64,000 nt of DNA from Candidatus Pseudobacter hemicellulosilyticus (GTDB lineage: Bacteria > Bacteroidota > Bacteroidia > Chitinophagales > Chitinophagaceae), in contig CP119311.1 in NCBI GenBank assembly GCA_029202545.1, positions 3,720,001-3,784,000 on the forward strand, written 5' to 3'. Below, piece by piece: positions 18,608 through 27,605 of this stretch. Below the pieces are notes generated by a model. It was not told the DNA's origin. It saw nothing but the letters and a program-made list of their open reading frames with translations, and searched no databases. The position numbers and the translations under genes were made by a program. The first letter of the stretch is position 1; the number at the start of each line of letters is the position of its first letter.

Positions 18608-21600
18608 ATGCAATTAAATGTTCATGGCCACCCCCTTTCGCGCACACAGACGGGAATGGGGGTACTCACCAAAACGCTGCTCGTGATGAAATTAGCCTCC
18701 CTACTTCTTTTTTCTTTTGTGTTGCAGGTCAATGCCCGGACAATGGGGCAGACCGTTACCTGGTCTGGCAGCAAAGTGCCGCTCCAGGTTGTTTTTGCAG
18801 CCATTAAGGAACAGACCAGCATTACCTTCTTCTACGACAAGGCAGACCTGGCGCTGGCGCATCCTGTTTCCCTGCAGGTGAAGAACGCAACGCTGGCAGC
18901 TGTGCTGGAGGAGATCATGAAAGACCAGCCGCTGGACTATGAATGGCTGGGAAAAACAGTTTTTATTACCCGCAAGGAGGCGGCTGCACCCATAAAGGAC
19001 ATCCCCACCATTGCGTATTACCGGCAGCCGGCTGCCCTCTCTGTCCGTTTCCGGGTTGTCAATACCAGTTCTGAACCGTTGATGGGAGCCACCATCACCA
19101 ATAATAAAACGAAACGCTCCGCCATCACCGATGCCGCGGGTGTCGTGAACATAGATGTCAACATCGGTGACGTGTTTGACATATCGTTTATCGGTTATAA
19201 TAAGCGATCAGTTACCATCAAGGATAACGCTGCTTTTGTAACGGTGGTCATGCAGGCGGCAGACTCTAAGCTGGATGAAGTGCAGGTGATTGCGTACGGC
19301 ACTACTTCCCGCAGGTTCAGTACCGGGAATGTGGTGTCTGTCAGCGGGGAAGAGATCAAAAAGGTACCTGTCATGAACCCTATCCTGGCCTTACAGGGCA
19401 AGGTCCCGGGCATGATCATCACGCCTACTTCCGGAAATGCCAGTGCGCCGGTAAAAATAGAGATCAGGGGAAGGGGTTCAGTGAACCTCAGCGCGTCCTC
19501 GGAGCCTTTGATCGTGGTAGACGGACTTCCTCAATCCACATTGAACTTTGCCTATTCCAACACCAATCCTCTGGTGGAATCAGGTCCTTCCAGTGTCAGT
19601 CTCGCAGGCGCTTCGCAGGTACACGGAGGACAAAGCCCCCTGTTCAACCTCAATCCTGCCGATATAGAAAGTATAGATGTATTGCTGGATGGTGATGCCA
19701 CCGCCATTTATGGCTCCCGTGGCGCCAACGGAGTGATCCTGATCACTACCAGGAGAGGCCGTCCGGGAAAAACCCAGATGAACCTTAGCGTACAGCAGGG
19801 ATGGGTGGTGCCCCCTTCCCGCTACCCCCGGATGATGAATATACAGGAGTATGTGGCCATGAGAAAGGAAGCCATGAAAAATGAAGGCCTTACGCCCACT
19901 GCCGCCAATGCACCGGACCTCGCAGTATGGGATACCACCAGGAATATAGACTGGGTCAAGGAAATACTTGGCACCGGAAATAATACCAACCTTTCTGCAT
20001 CGATCTCAGGTGGCGACCAGAACAGCAATTTTTCTTTGGGCACCAGCTATGAAACACAGAAAGACCTGTACCAGCGTAAGGGCGGTAACGACCGGGGTAC
20101 CCTGAGCTTTAACTTCAACCATACCGGCTTTAACAGGAAATTCAAGATGGGCCTGTCGGTCAATTATGGTATTTCCAAAGTGGATGCGGTGTCGGACAGG
20201 GCAACGAATATCTTCAACCTGCCGCCCAATGCACCGCCTATTTTTACCCCGGACGGCAGACTGAACTATGCCGACTGGAATGCAGTAGGTCTTGCAGCCA
20301 GGTATCCTTTCTCATATATCCTCAACAAGTCCATTGCCCAGACCAATACCATGGGCGGCAGTCTTCGGATCCAGTACGAGATCATAAAAGGACTTAGTTT
20401 CAGCACCAACGCAGGTTATGGGGATAATAACAACAGCACGGACTGGTATAGCCCGATCGCTGCCAAAAATCCGTACGCCAGAGGAGCTGCACCTACCGGA
20501 TCAATGCAATTGGGCACCACCAGATCCAAGAACTACACCGTTGAACCTCAGCTCAGTTACAACAGGATGGTAGGCAAAGGAAACCTGGGCATCCTTGTGG
20601 GCGGTTCAATGCAACGTAACGTAGTGAACACTTTAAATGCGACCGCCACTGGTTTTACCAGTGATGAGATGCTGAGCAGCATCAATAATGTCCCTTCCGC
20701 CAACAGAAGCGTATCCACCAATTTTGTTGAATACAAATACGCCGCTGTATTTGGTCGTTTGAGTTACAACTGGGAGAACAAATATGTAATGAATATCAAT
20801 TTCCGTAGGGACGGCTCTTCCAAGTTTGCTCCCGGAAAACAGTTCGGGAATTTCGGCTCACTTGGCCTGGCCTGGCTGGCGTCCGAAGAAGCGTGGCTGA
20901 AGAAAGCGCTGCCTGAATGGATGAGCTTTGTAAAACTCCGGGGAAGCTATGCCATTATAGGCGGTGATGGTGTTGGTGATTATGAATACCTGTCGCAATG
21001 GTCTACCATTGTTGAAGGGTCAACCATCCCTGGCTATGATGGATTGCAGCCCTCTATTCCCATCCATGCCGTCAACCAGGTGTATCACTGGGCAGATGAA
21101 AGGCCGCTGGAAGCAGCGCTGGAGCTGGGCTTCCTGGATGACAAGATCACCTTTAACCTGAGCTGGTACAACAGGCGCACCGGCAACCAGCTGATCCAGC
21201 TGCCCACTCCTATCCATACAGGATTCCCTCAGGTAGCTGCCAACTCGGTGGCCCTGGTGGAAAATAGCGGGATAGCGGCTGCTGTGACCGCCAACCTCAT
21301 ACGCAGCAAGGATATGTTATTGTCAGTGAATGTCAATATCGGGGTGAACAGGAACAGGCTTCTTGAGTACCCCGGCCTTGAATTTTCCCCCTTTGCCAGG
21401 GCTTACCGGATTGGCAAACCATTGAACCTGGACTATGTATATAAGTATATCGGTGTTGATCCTCTGTCAGGCCTGTATGCGTTTGAAGATTACAATAAGG
21501 ACGGGGTACTTACCTCCAATAATTCGGCTATTCCCGGCACCGGTGGCGATGACAGGTATATAGTGATAGACAGGACACCCAAATACGCCGGAGGCCTGAC

Positions 21601-22042
21601 CGCCAACTTTGGTTACAAAGGCATTACGTTAAGCATAGCATGTGACTATATGAACTCGCTCGGCAATAACCCTTTTGCCAATGTAAGTACCACTGCATTG
21701 AGAAATATGATCTATTCCAAAGAACTGATCGATAACCATTGGCAGAAGCCGGGCGACATTGCCAAATACGGCCGTTATGTCCATTCCAGTACCTTTACTT
21801 TCTCAGCGTCCGACCGGGCTTATGTCAACAACTTCTACTTCAGGTTCAACAGCCTGGCACTTGGTTATGGCCTGCCTGAAAAACTGGTTAAAAAAGGCGG
21901 TATGCAGGCATGCAGAGTATCCCTGAATGTCTCCAATATTTTCTCTTTCAACAGGTATGGTTTCGATCCTCAGATGGGCACTAACCTGAGTTATGTCCCT
22001 ACGCCAAGGGTCGTGGTAGGCAGGGTAAACTTCACCTTTTAA
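18608..22042 (+). CDS. SusC/RagA-family TonB-linked outer-membrane transporter with STN signalling domain
   Basis: This 1144-residue outer-membrane barrel works with the SusD lipoprotein to import a ligand and, through its N-terminal STN domain, to signal to FecR. Order: signal sequence (about 22-44), STN (about 46-122, VPLQVVFAAIKEQTSITFFY), a carboxypeptidase-regulatory-like repeat (about 135-215, ending with the TonB-box-like DEVQVIAYGT), plug (about 230-360, with IEIRGRGSVNL and YGSRGANGVILITT), and a 22-strand barrel ending in VGRVNFTF. The ligand cannot be read from sequence. It lies 147 bases after fecR and 10 bases before susD. Confidence 0.95.
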   Translation: MQLNVHGHPLSRTQTGMGVLTKTLLVMKLASLLLFSFVLQVNARTMGQTVTWSGSKVPLQVVFAAIKEQTSITFFYDKADLALAHPVSLQVKNATLAAVLEEIMKDQPLDYEWLGKTVFITRKEAAAPIKDIPTIAYYRQPAALSVRFRVVNTSSEPLMGATITNNKTKRSAITDAAGVVNIDVNIGDVFDISFIGYNKRSVTIKDNAAFVTVVMQAADSKLDEVQVIAYGTTSRRFSTGNVVSVSGEEIKKVPVMNPILALQGKVPGMIITPTSGNASAPVKIEIRGRGSVNLSASSEPLIVVDGLPQSTLNFAYSNTNPLVESGPSSVSLAGASQVHGGQSPLFNLNPADIESIDVLLDGDATAIYGSRGANGVILITTRRGRPGKTQMNLSVQQGWVVPPSRYPRMMNIQEYVAMRKEAMKNEGLTPTAANAPDLAVWDTTRNIDWVKEILGTGNNTNLSASISGGDQNSNFSLGTSYETQKDLYQRKGGNDRGTLSFNFNHTGFNRKFKMGLSVNYGISKVDAVSDRATNIFNLPPNAPPIFTPDGRLNYADWNAVGLAARYPFSYILNKSIAQTNTMGGSLRIQYEIIKGLSFSTNAGYGDNNNSTDWYSPIAAKNPYARGAAPTGSMQLGTTRSKNYTVEPQLSYNRMVGKGNLGILVGGSMQRNVVNTLNATATGFTSDEMLSSINNVPSANRSVSTNFVEYKYAAVFGRLSYNWENKYVMNINFRRDGSSKFAPGKQFGNFGSLGLAWLASEEAWLKKALPEWMSFVKLRGSYAIIGGDGVGDYEYLSQWSTIVEGSTIPGYDGLQPSIPIHAVNQVYHWADERPLEAALELGFLDDKITFNLSWYNRRTGNQLIQLPTPIHTGFPQVAANSVALVENSGIAAAVTANLIRSKDMLLSVNVNIGVNRNRLLEYPGLEFSPFARAYRIGKPLNLDYVYKYIGVDPLSGLYAFEDYNKDGVLTSNNSAIPGTGGDDRYIVIDRTPKYAGGLTANFGYKGITLSIACDYMNSLGNNPFANVSTTALRNMIYSKELIDNHWQKPGDIAKYGRYVHSSTFTFSASDRAYVNNFYFRFNSLALGYGLPEKLVKKGGMQACRVSLNVSNIFSFNRYGFDPQMGTNLSYVPTPRVVVGRVNFTF

Positions 22043-22052
22043 ATGATTCTGT

Positions 22053-23555
22053 ATGTTCACGCACTATACATTCCTCAGAAATCTTGCATTCGTCCTGTTC
22101 GGCGGGCTGCTGCTGGTTTCGTGCAAAAAAATGGTCAGCATCAAAGCGCCTGTCAGTTCGTTGACCACTGAAAAAATTTTCGCTAATAATCAACAGGCCA
22201 ACGAAGCGGTGTCCGGGATTTACTTGTCACTGATCAGTGGCACCAAAAGGATCTCCACAAACCTTGGATGGGACGTATTCAGCGCCGGACTGACCACCCT
22301 TGCTGCAGGCATGTCGGCTGGCGAATTCTATCCTTATTCCACCGCTTCTATCGGCGATGAATACTATCTTTCCACCAACGCCCTCACCTTCAACAACACC
22401 CAGGCGCCCACTAATATATGGAGCTCTGCTTACAAGAGTATCTATATTGCCAACTCGGTGGTTGAAGGAATCGAAGCTGCTGCTTCCAATAATTTTTCCG
22501 ACAGCGCGCGGAAGGTGTTGATGGGTGAGGCAAAGTTCCTACGTGCCTTCTGTTATTTTTATCTCACCAATTTTTTCGGAGATGTGCCTTTGTCGCTGAG
22601 CACAGACTTTAATGCCACCGCACTGCTGCCAAGAGCTCCGCAACAACAGGTATACGAACAGATCCTGCAGGATCTTTTAGCAGCGGAGCAGTTGCTGCTG
22701 GAAACCTATGCGGTGTCCGGGAACAGGAGAACAAGAGCCAATAAATGGGCGGCCAAAGCCTTCCTGGCCAGGGTATACCTGTACCTGAAAAATTATGAGC
22801 AGGCTGCGGCAAAAGCAACGGAGGTGATCAATAACACCAGCTTGTTCCAGCTTGAGCCCTTACCGGAAAATGTATTTAAAACCACCAGCCGGGAAGCGAT
22901 CTGGCAATTGAGACAGGCTGAAGGCAGTAACTCCGGCCTCTTCTATGGAGATGTTCCGGAGGCGGATGAATTCATTCCTAATCCGCCCAATACAAGCTCG
23001 CCCTGGGTGTATATCTCCGATGAATTGCGGAATGCATTCGAGCCCGGAGATCTGCGCTATAGTAAATGGACCGACTCCACTACCGGCATATTGCCGGGAA
23101 TGCCTGTTCCGGAAAAGGCTCATCGTTACCCCGCAAAATATACAAGGAACCCGGGCCGGCTACCTGCCTCAGTTCCCACCCAGTATTTAATGGTTTTCCG
23201 GCTGGCTGAGCAATACCTGATCAGGGCCGAAGCCATAGCCAATGGAGCACCGGGCGGCGAGCCGGAAGCGCTGAAGGACCTCAAAAAGATCCGTGACAGG
23301 GCCAACATAGATGATTTGCCTGCCGGCGTGAATGTACTGGACGCTATCGCCAAAGAAAGACAAACCGAACTGTTTGCCGAATGGGGAGCCAGGTGGTTTG
23401 ACCTCAAAAGAACAGGCAAAGCAGCAGCCGTGCTCTCTGCAGTCACCATGAAAAATCCCTGGTTGGGAGATTACCAGTTGCTGTATCCCATCCCCCAGAT
23501 AGAATTGGACAAAACTCCTTTCCTGCTCCAAAACCCCGGCTACACCCAACAATAG
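22053..23555 (+). CDS. SusD/RagB-family outer-membrane lipoprotein
   Basis: This 500-residue lipoprotein forms the lid of the SusC transporter and binds the ligand on the cell surface. A lipobox is present (LLLVSCKK, Cys about 24). The TPR-rich SusD fold is shown by EKIFANNQQANEAVSGIY, ARKVLMGEAKFLRAFCYFYL (the RAxxYF-type signature) and the C-terminal ERQTELFAEWGARWFDLKR. The order and 10-base spacing after SusC are standard. Together they form the uptake part of this operon. Confidence 0.95.
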   Translation: MFTHYTFLRNLAFVLFGGLLLVSCKKMVSIKAPVSSLTTEKIFANNQQANEAVSGIYLSLISGTKRISTNLGWDVFSAGLTTLAAGMSAGEFYPYSTASIGDEYYLSTNALTFNNTQAPTNIWSSAYKSIYIANSVVEGIEAAASNNFSDSARKVLMGEAKFLRAFCYFYLTNFFGDVPLSLSTDFNATALLPRAPQQQVYEQILQDLLAAEQLLLETYAVSGNRRTRANKWAAKAFLARVYLYLKNYEQAAAKATEVINNTSLFQLEPLPENVFKTTSREAIWQLRQAEGSNSGLFYGDVPEADEFIPNPPNTSSPWVYISDELRNAFEPGDLRYSKWTDSTTGILPGMPVPEKAHRYPAKYTRNPGRLPASVPTQYLMVFRLAEQYLIRAEAIANGAPGGEPEALKDLKKIRDRANIDDLPAGVNVLDAIAKERQTELFAEWGARWFDLKRTGKAAAVLSAVTMKNPWLGDYQLLYPIPQIELDKTPFLLQNPGYTQQ

Positions 23556-23578
23556 CCCCGCAATTAAACTATCGAATC

Positions 23579-24319
23579 ATGAAATATAGTATACCGCTTT
23601 TTTTATTCATCATCATCGCGTCCTGCAAAAAAGAGCAGCTGCCTCCGGGCACTGCTACCCTGACGGTGATCAATGCAGTAGCGGATGGCGTACGACTGGT
23701 CACTAATTTCACCGGTACGGACTCTATCAAATACCTGAACGCGCGAAGCCTGACTTATAGCTCCAGCAGCCGGTTGATCCGGTATGTTGGCCAGCAGCAG
23801 GTGGGATTTTATAAATGGCCCGATACCACTTCCAAAGACAAGCCGTTATTCAACCTCTCGCTCGATCTGCCGGTGGGTTCCATCAGTACGCTCGTACTGA
23901 CGGGCACTTCCACCAATCCTGACACGGTATTCGTCAGGGATCAGATTTCTTATTTTCCAGCCACGGACAGCAGCATGGAATTCAGCTTCGCCAATTTTTC
24001 ACCAGGGCGAAATGTGCGTGTCAGGATCAAAGGAAGTACAGCCACAGAAGCACAGCTGTCTTACAAAACAATAACTTCCTTCAAGAGATATGCAGTAGCC
24101 AGCACCGTTGCGGATTATGTGTTCGAGTTCGTGGATGAGACCGACCGGGTGGTGGCCACTTACACAACTGTAGGGATCAGGAACGCTGGGGCTGCAAGCG
24201 CGCTCAGGTGGATCCAAGGCAGTTTTACCCTGGCCCTGGTGGGGTTGCCCGGCGCAACGGGCACCTACGCCCAGAAACTGATCATGATCAATCACGCCCA
24301 ATTTATCGGCATAAACTAA
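23579..24319 (+). CDS. Lipoprotein resembling the DUF4397 family
   Basis: This 246-residue predicted lipoprotein has a lipobox IIIASCKK (Cys about 16) and a beta-rich body. The phrasing TATLTVINAVADGVRLV followed by repeated beta segments is like DUF4397, a family often found behind SusC/SusD pairs. It may be a surface-exposed binding accessory; function is not known. It lies 23 bases after susD and 22 bases before the ABC ATPase, so it is part of the operon. Confidence 0.65.
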   Translation: MKYSIPLFLFIIIASCKKEQLPPGTATLTVINAVADGVRLVTNFTGTDSIKYLNARSLTYSSSSRLIRYVGQQQVGFYKWPDTTSKDKPLFNLSLDLPVGSISTLVLTGTSTNPDTVFVRDQISYFPATDSSMEFSFANFSPGRNVRVRIKGSTATEAQLSYKTITSFKRYAVASTVADYVFEFVDETDRVVATYTTVGIRNAGAASALRWIQGSFTLALVGLPGATGTYAQKLIMINHAQFIGIN

Positions 24320-24341
24320 GTAATCTCTTCCACACCAATTT

Positions 24342-25259
24342 ATGAGCATATTAAAAGTTGAAGGCCTGTCGCACAAGTACAGCCAGGCCTGGGCTATTAA
24401 AGACATTACCCTTGAGATCAATTCAACCGGTGTGATCGGTTTGCTCGGCTCCAATGGAGCCGGCAAATCGACCACCATGAATATCATCTGCGGCGTACTG
24501 AACCAGACCGAAGGGCATGTATATATCGACGGGCTGGACACCCGCGAGAAAGCAGAGCTGGCCAGGACCCATATCGGTTTTCTGCCCCAGCAGCCGCCCG
24601 TATACACTGATCTCACCGTTGACGAATTTTTACGCTACTCCGCCGAGCTGCGCCTGATACCGAAGGATAAGATAAAAGCGGCCATTGAGGAAGCCAAGGA
24701 ACGTTGCCAGATCAGCCATTTCAGTTCCCGCCTGATCCGCAACCTCTCCGGCGGTTACCGGCAAAGAGTGGGCATAGCACAGGCCATCATCCACAAACCC
24801 AAACTGGTGGTCATGGACGAACCTACCAATGGCCTGGACCCCAACCAGCTGATCGAAGCCAGAAAACTGATCCGCGATATCGCACGCGATTGCTCCGTAT
24901 TACTTTCTTCGCACGTACTGTCCGAGATCAACCTGCTCTGCCGGGAGATCATCATGATCGAGACCGGCAGGATCGTATTCTCCGACAGCATGGAAGCATT
25001 CAACAATTACCTGCAGCCCAACAGTCTCTTACTGTACATGGAAAACCCACCCGACCTGGAAGCCATCAAAAGCGTGAGCGGCGTTACCAGCGCAGTACTG
25101 TTAGGCAATAACCAGTACAGGGTTTATTTCGAGGGGGGGAAAGAGATCACTGAGCGACTGATTGCCGCCAATGTGCAGCAGGGCTGGCGTTTACAGGAAA
25201 TAAGCCTGGAAAAAGGCCTGCTCGACGACGTGTTCAAACAATTATCAGCTAAAATATAA
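24342..25259 (+). CDS. ABC transporter ATP-binding protein, GldA-like
   Basis: This 305-residue cytosolic ATPase would power the membrane protein encoded next. Walker A is GSNGAGKST (about 36-44), the Q-loop FLPQQPPVY, the signature LSGGYRQRVGIAQAI, Walker B LVVMDEPTNGLDP, and the H-loop LLSSHVLSEI. The last 80 residues form the extra C-terminal domain of the ABC-2 drug/polysaccharide and GldA subfamily. ABC-2 partners are normally exporters, which contrasts with the importer-like SusCD in the same operon. Gaps to its neighbours are 22 and 16 bases. Confidence 0.93.
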   Translation: MSILKVEGLSHKYSQAWAIKDITLEINSTGVIGLLGSNGAGKSTTMNIICGVLNQTEGHVYIDGLDTREKAELARTHIGFLPQQPPVYTDLTVDEFLRYSAELRLIPKDKIKAAIEEAKERCQISHFSSRLIRNLSGGYRQRVGIAQAIIHKPKLVVMDEPTNGLDPNQLIEARKLIRDIARDCSVLLSSHVLSEINLLCREIIMIETGRIVFSDSMEAFNNYLQPNSLLLYMENPPDLEAIKSVSGVTSAVLLGNNQYRVYFEGGKEITERLIAANVQQGWRLQEISLEKGLLDDVFKQLSAKI

Positions 25260-25275
25260 TCCTCCAACCATACAC

Positions 25276-27597
25276 ATGCAGCTCATATTCAAGATTGCGC
25301 GGACAGAACTGAAGAACCTGTTCTATTCGCCGGTAGCCTGGTTCATCACCATCGTTTTTTTTGTCGTCTGCGCCACCGCCTATACTACGCCATTGAGCTG
25401 GCTGATAGACAGGCAGTCGATGGGGACCCGTAACGATCCGAACTTCCAGTTTCTGGGCTTCCCGATGACCACGATGATATTCTATGGTTACGGCGGGTTA
25501 TTTACAAGGGTACTGCAAAATCTCTACCTGTTCATCCCGCTGCTGACCATGTCACTGATCAGTCGTGAAATGAACAGCGGCACCATCAAAATGCTGTACT
25601 CTTCTCCCGTAAAGACCAGCTATATCGTACTGGGAAAATACCTGGCCATTACCGTATTCAGCGGGATCTTCACAGCGATAGTAGCCATCTTCGTGATCAG
25701 CGGCCATTTTCATGTTGAGAATATTGAATCAGGGGTATTGCTTTCCTCCCTGCTGGGGCTCTTCCTGTTGATGAGCGCCTATGCCGCCATCGGTATATTC
25801 ATGTCCAGCCTCACTACCTACCAGATCATATCCGCTATCGCCACCTTCACGCTCATCTTTGTGCTGGGCAATATCGGCGGGCTCTGGCAGGACTATGACT
25901 TTGTGCGGGACCTGACCTACTTCCTGTCCATCTCCGGAAGAACCTCCAAAATGCTGCGGGGACTGGTCACCACCAAGGACATCATTTATTTTGTCGTGAT
26001 CGTAGCGATGTTTGTCAGCTTCACTATCCTGAAACTGAAGGGTACAAGAGAGTCCAAACCCTGGTACCTGAAAGTCGTACGGTATCTCGGCGTGATCATC
26101 GTCTGCCTGGCCATCGGTTATATCTCTTCGCGCCCGCGGTTTGTTGGTTATTTCGACCTGACCTCCAACAAATCCAACACATTACATCCCAATACGCAGG
26201 AGCTTATCAAAAAACTGGGCGATGAACCACTGGAAATAACCCTGTATACCAACCTGCTGGACGGGAGCATGGAAAATGGATTGCCCAGGGCCAGGAACCG
26301 ATACCTCGACCGGATGTGGGAAAACTATCTTCGGTTCAAACCCAATATCAGTTTCAGGTATGTTTATTACTACGATATGCCTGAGAAATCCCCTATGCTC
26401 AGGCGGTTCCCGGGTAAGAATATTCATGAGATCGCCTATGAGTTTGGCCGTGGACACAAGGTGGATACAGTCGGCTTTCTGCCGCCGGCAAAGATCAGGA
26501 AACAGTTCGATCCTGAGGAAGCAGAATACAACCTCACTATGATGGTCACGTATAAAGGGAAAACCAAAATATTGAGAACCTACCCGGATACGGATCGCTG
26601 GCCGGATGAAATGAATGTGTCGGCGCTGCTCAAGCAATTTGTGACGGATACAATTCCAAAGATCCTGTACGCTACCGGTAACCTGGAACGCAGTATTCAC
26701 AAATTCGGAGAACGTGAGTTCCTGGCACATACCATCAATACAAAGAATCGTGGGGCACTGGTCAATATCGGCTTCGAATGCGATACCATCAACCTTCATT
26801 CACAGGCTATTCCCGCCGGGATCGCTGCACTGGTAGTAGCAGATCCCAAAGTGGATCTTACACCGGCGATACAACAAAAAATACAGCAGTATATCGAGGC
26901 AGGCGGCAATGCCCTGTTCCTCGGAGAGCCCGGAAAACAGCATGTCCTGAACCCCGTACTTGCTCACACAGGTACTCAGCTCTCCAACGGTACCCTGGTG
27001 CAGGTAACCACGCATGAAATGCCCCATATGCTGCGCCCTTTTGTTACCCTCAATATGTCCAGGCTGGCTGATGAGACCAACCTGGTGAAGATCCGGCGAA
27101 ACAATGGAAAGGACACCGCGCAATTCCTTATGCCGGGTTCGGCGGAAGTGGTCATGACCGACTCCTCCCGCTTCTCCGCCAAATCCCTGCTGACCACTTT
27201 TCCCGGACAAGTATGGCTGAAAGCAGGTAAACTGGTCACCGATTCTGCGGCGCCCGTATTCAATGCTGCCGAAGGAGATCTGCAAAAGGACAGCTATACC
27301 GTTGCCACTGCACTCACCAGGAAGGTTGGTCAGAAAGAACAGCGGATCGTGGTGGCCGGCGATGCCGATTTCGGCAGTTCCTCCAGGGGTGGTGGCGGTG
27401 AGGTCCTGCGGGCCTGCTATAGCTGGCTGGACAACAACCAATACCCTGTTTACAGCCTGCGGGAACAAACAAAAGACAGGAAGCTGACCATTTCAGAGGG
27501 TGGCGTTAAAGCAGCAGAGATCATCTATGTATGGATCATTCCTGCCCTCCTGCTGACAGGCGGCACTGTTTTACTGATCCGCAGAAGAAGAAAATAA
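25276..27597 (+). CDS. Fusion of an ABC-2 permease (GldF-like) with a GldG-like auxiliary domain
   Basis: This 773-residue membrane protein joins what are normally two subunits. Residues 1-255 form an ABC-2 permease with about six helices (ISREMNSGTIKMLYSSPV is typical of the GldF/NosY group). A further helix (about 272-290, YLGVIIVCLAIGYISS) leads into a large periplasmic region (about 295-735) resembling GldG/ABC-type auxiliary proteins: LDGSMENGLPRARNRYLDRM, the LVVADPKVDLTPAIQQKIQ patch and AGDADFGSS. A final helix (about 745-767) ends in RRRRK. It starts 16 bases after the ATPase. Gliding is not implied: GldFG-like exporters occur in non-gliding Bacteroidota too. Confidence 0.85.
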   Translation: MQLIFKIARTELKNLFYSPVAWFITIVFFVVCATAYTTPLSWLIDRQSMGTRNDPNFQFLGFPMTTMIFYGYGGLFTRVLQNLYLFIPLLTMSLISREMNSGTIKMLYSSPVKTSYIVLGKYLAITVFSGIFTAIVAIFVISGHFHVENIESGVLLSSLLGLFLLMSAYAAIGIFMSSLTTYQIISAIATFTLIFVLGNIGGLWQDYDFVRDLTYFLSISGRTSKMLRGLVTTKDIIYFVVIVAMFVSFTILKLKGTRESKPWYLKVVRYLGVIIVCLAIGYISSRPRFVGYFDLTSNKSNTLHPNTQELIKKLGDEPLEITLYTNLLDGSMENGLPRARNRYLDRMWENYLRFKPNISFRYVYYYDMPEKSPMLRRFPGKNIHEIAYEFGRGHKVDTVGFLPPAKIRKQFDPEEAEYNLTMMVTYKGKTKILRTYPDTDRWPDEMNVSALLKQFVTDTIPKILYATGNLERSIHKFGEREFLAHTINTKNRGALVNIGFECDTINLHSQAIPAGIAALVVADPKVDLTPAIQQKIQQYIEAGGNALFLGEPGKQHVLNPVLAHTGTQLSNGTLVQVTTHEMPHMLRPFVTLNMSRLADETNLVKIRRNNGKDTAQFLMPGSAEVVMTDSSRFSAKSLLTTFPGQVWLKAGKLVTDSAAPVFNAAEGDLQKDSYTVATALTRKVGQKEQRIVVAGDADFGSSSRGGGGEVLRACYSWLDNNQYPVYSLREQTKDRKLTISEGGVKAAEIIYVWIIPALLLTGGTVLLIRRRRK

Positions 27598-27605
27598 AAC
27601 CAATT

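Noticed and set aside
24342..27597. Gliding motility genes gldA/gldFG
   Set aside because: Similar in fold, but fused and placed in a SusCD operon; motility cannot be claimed from this.
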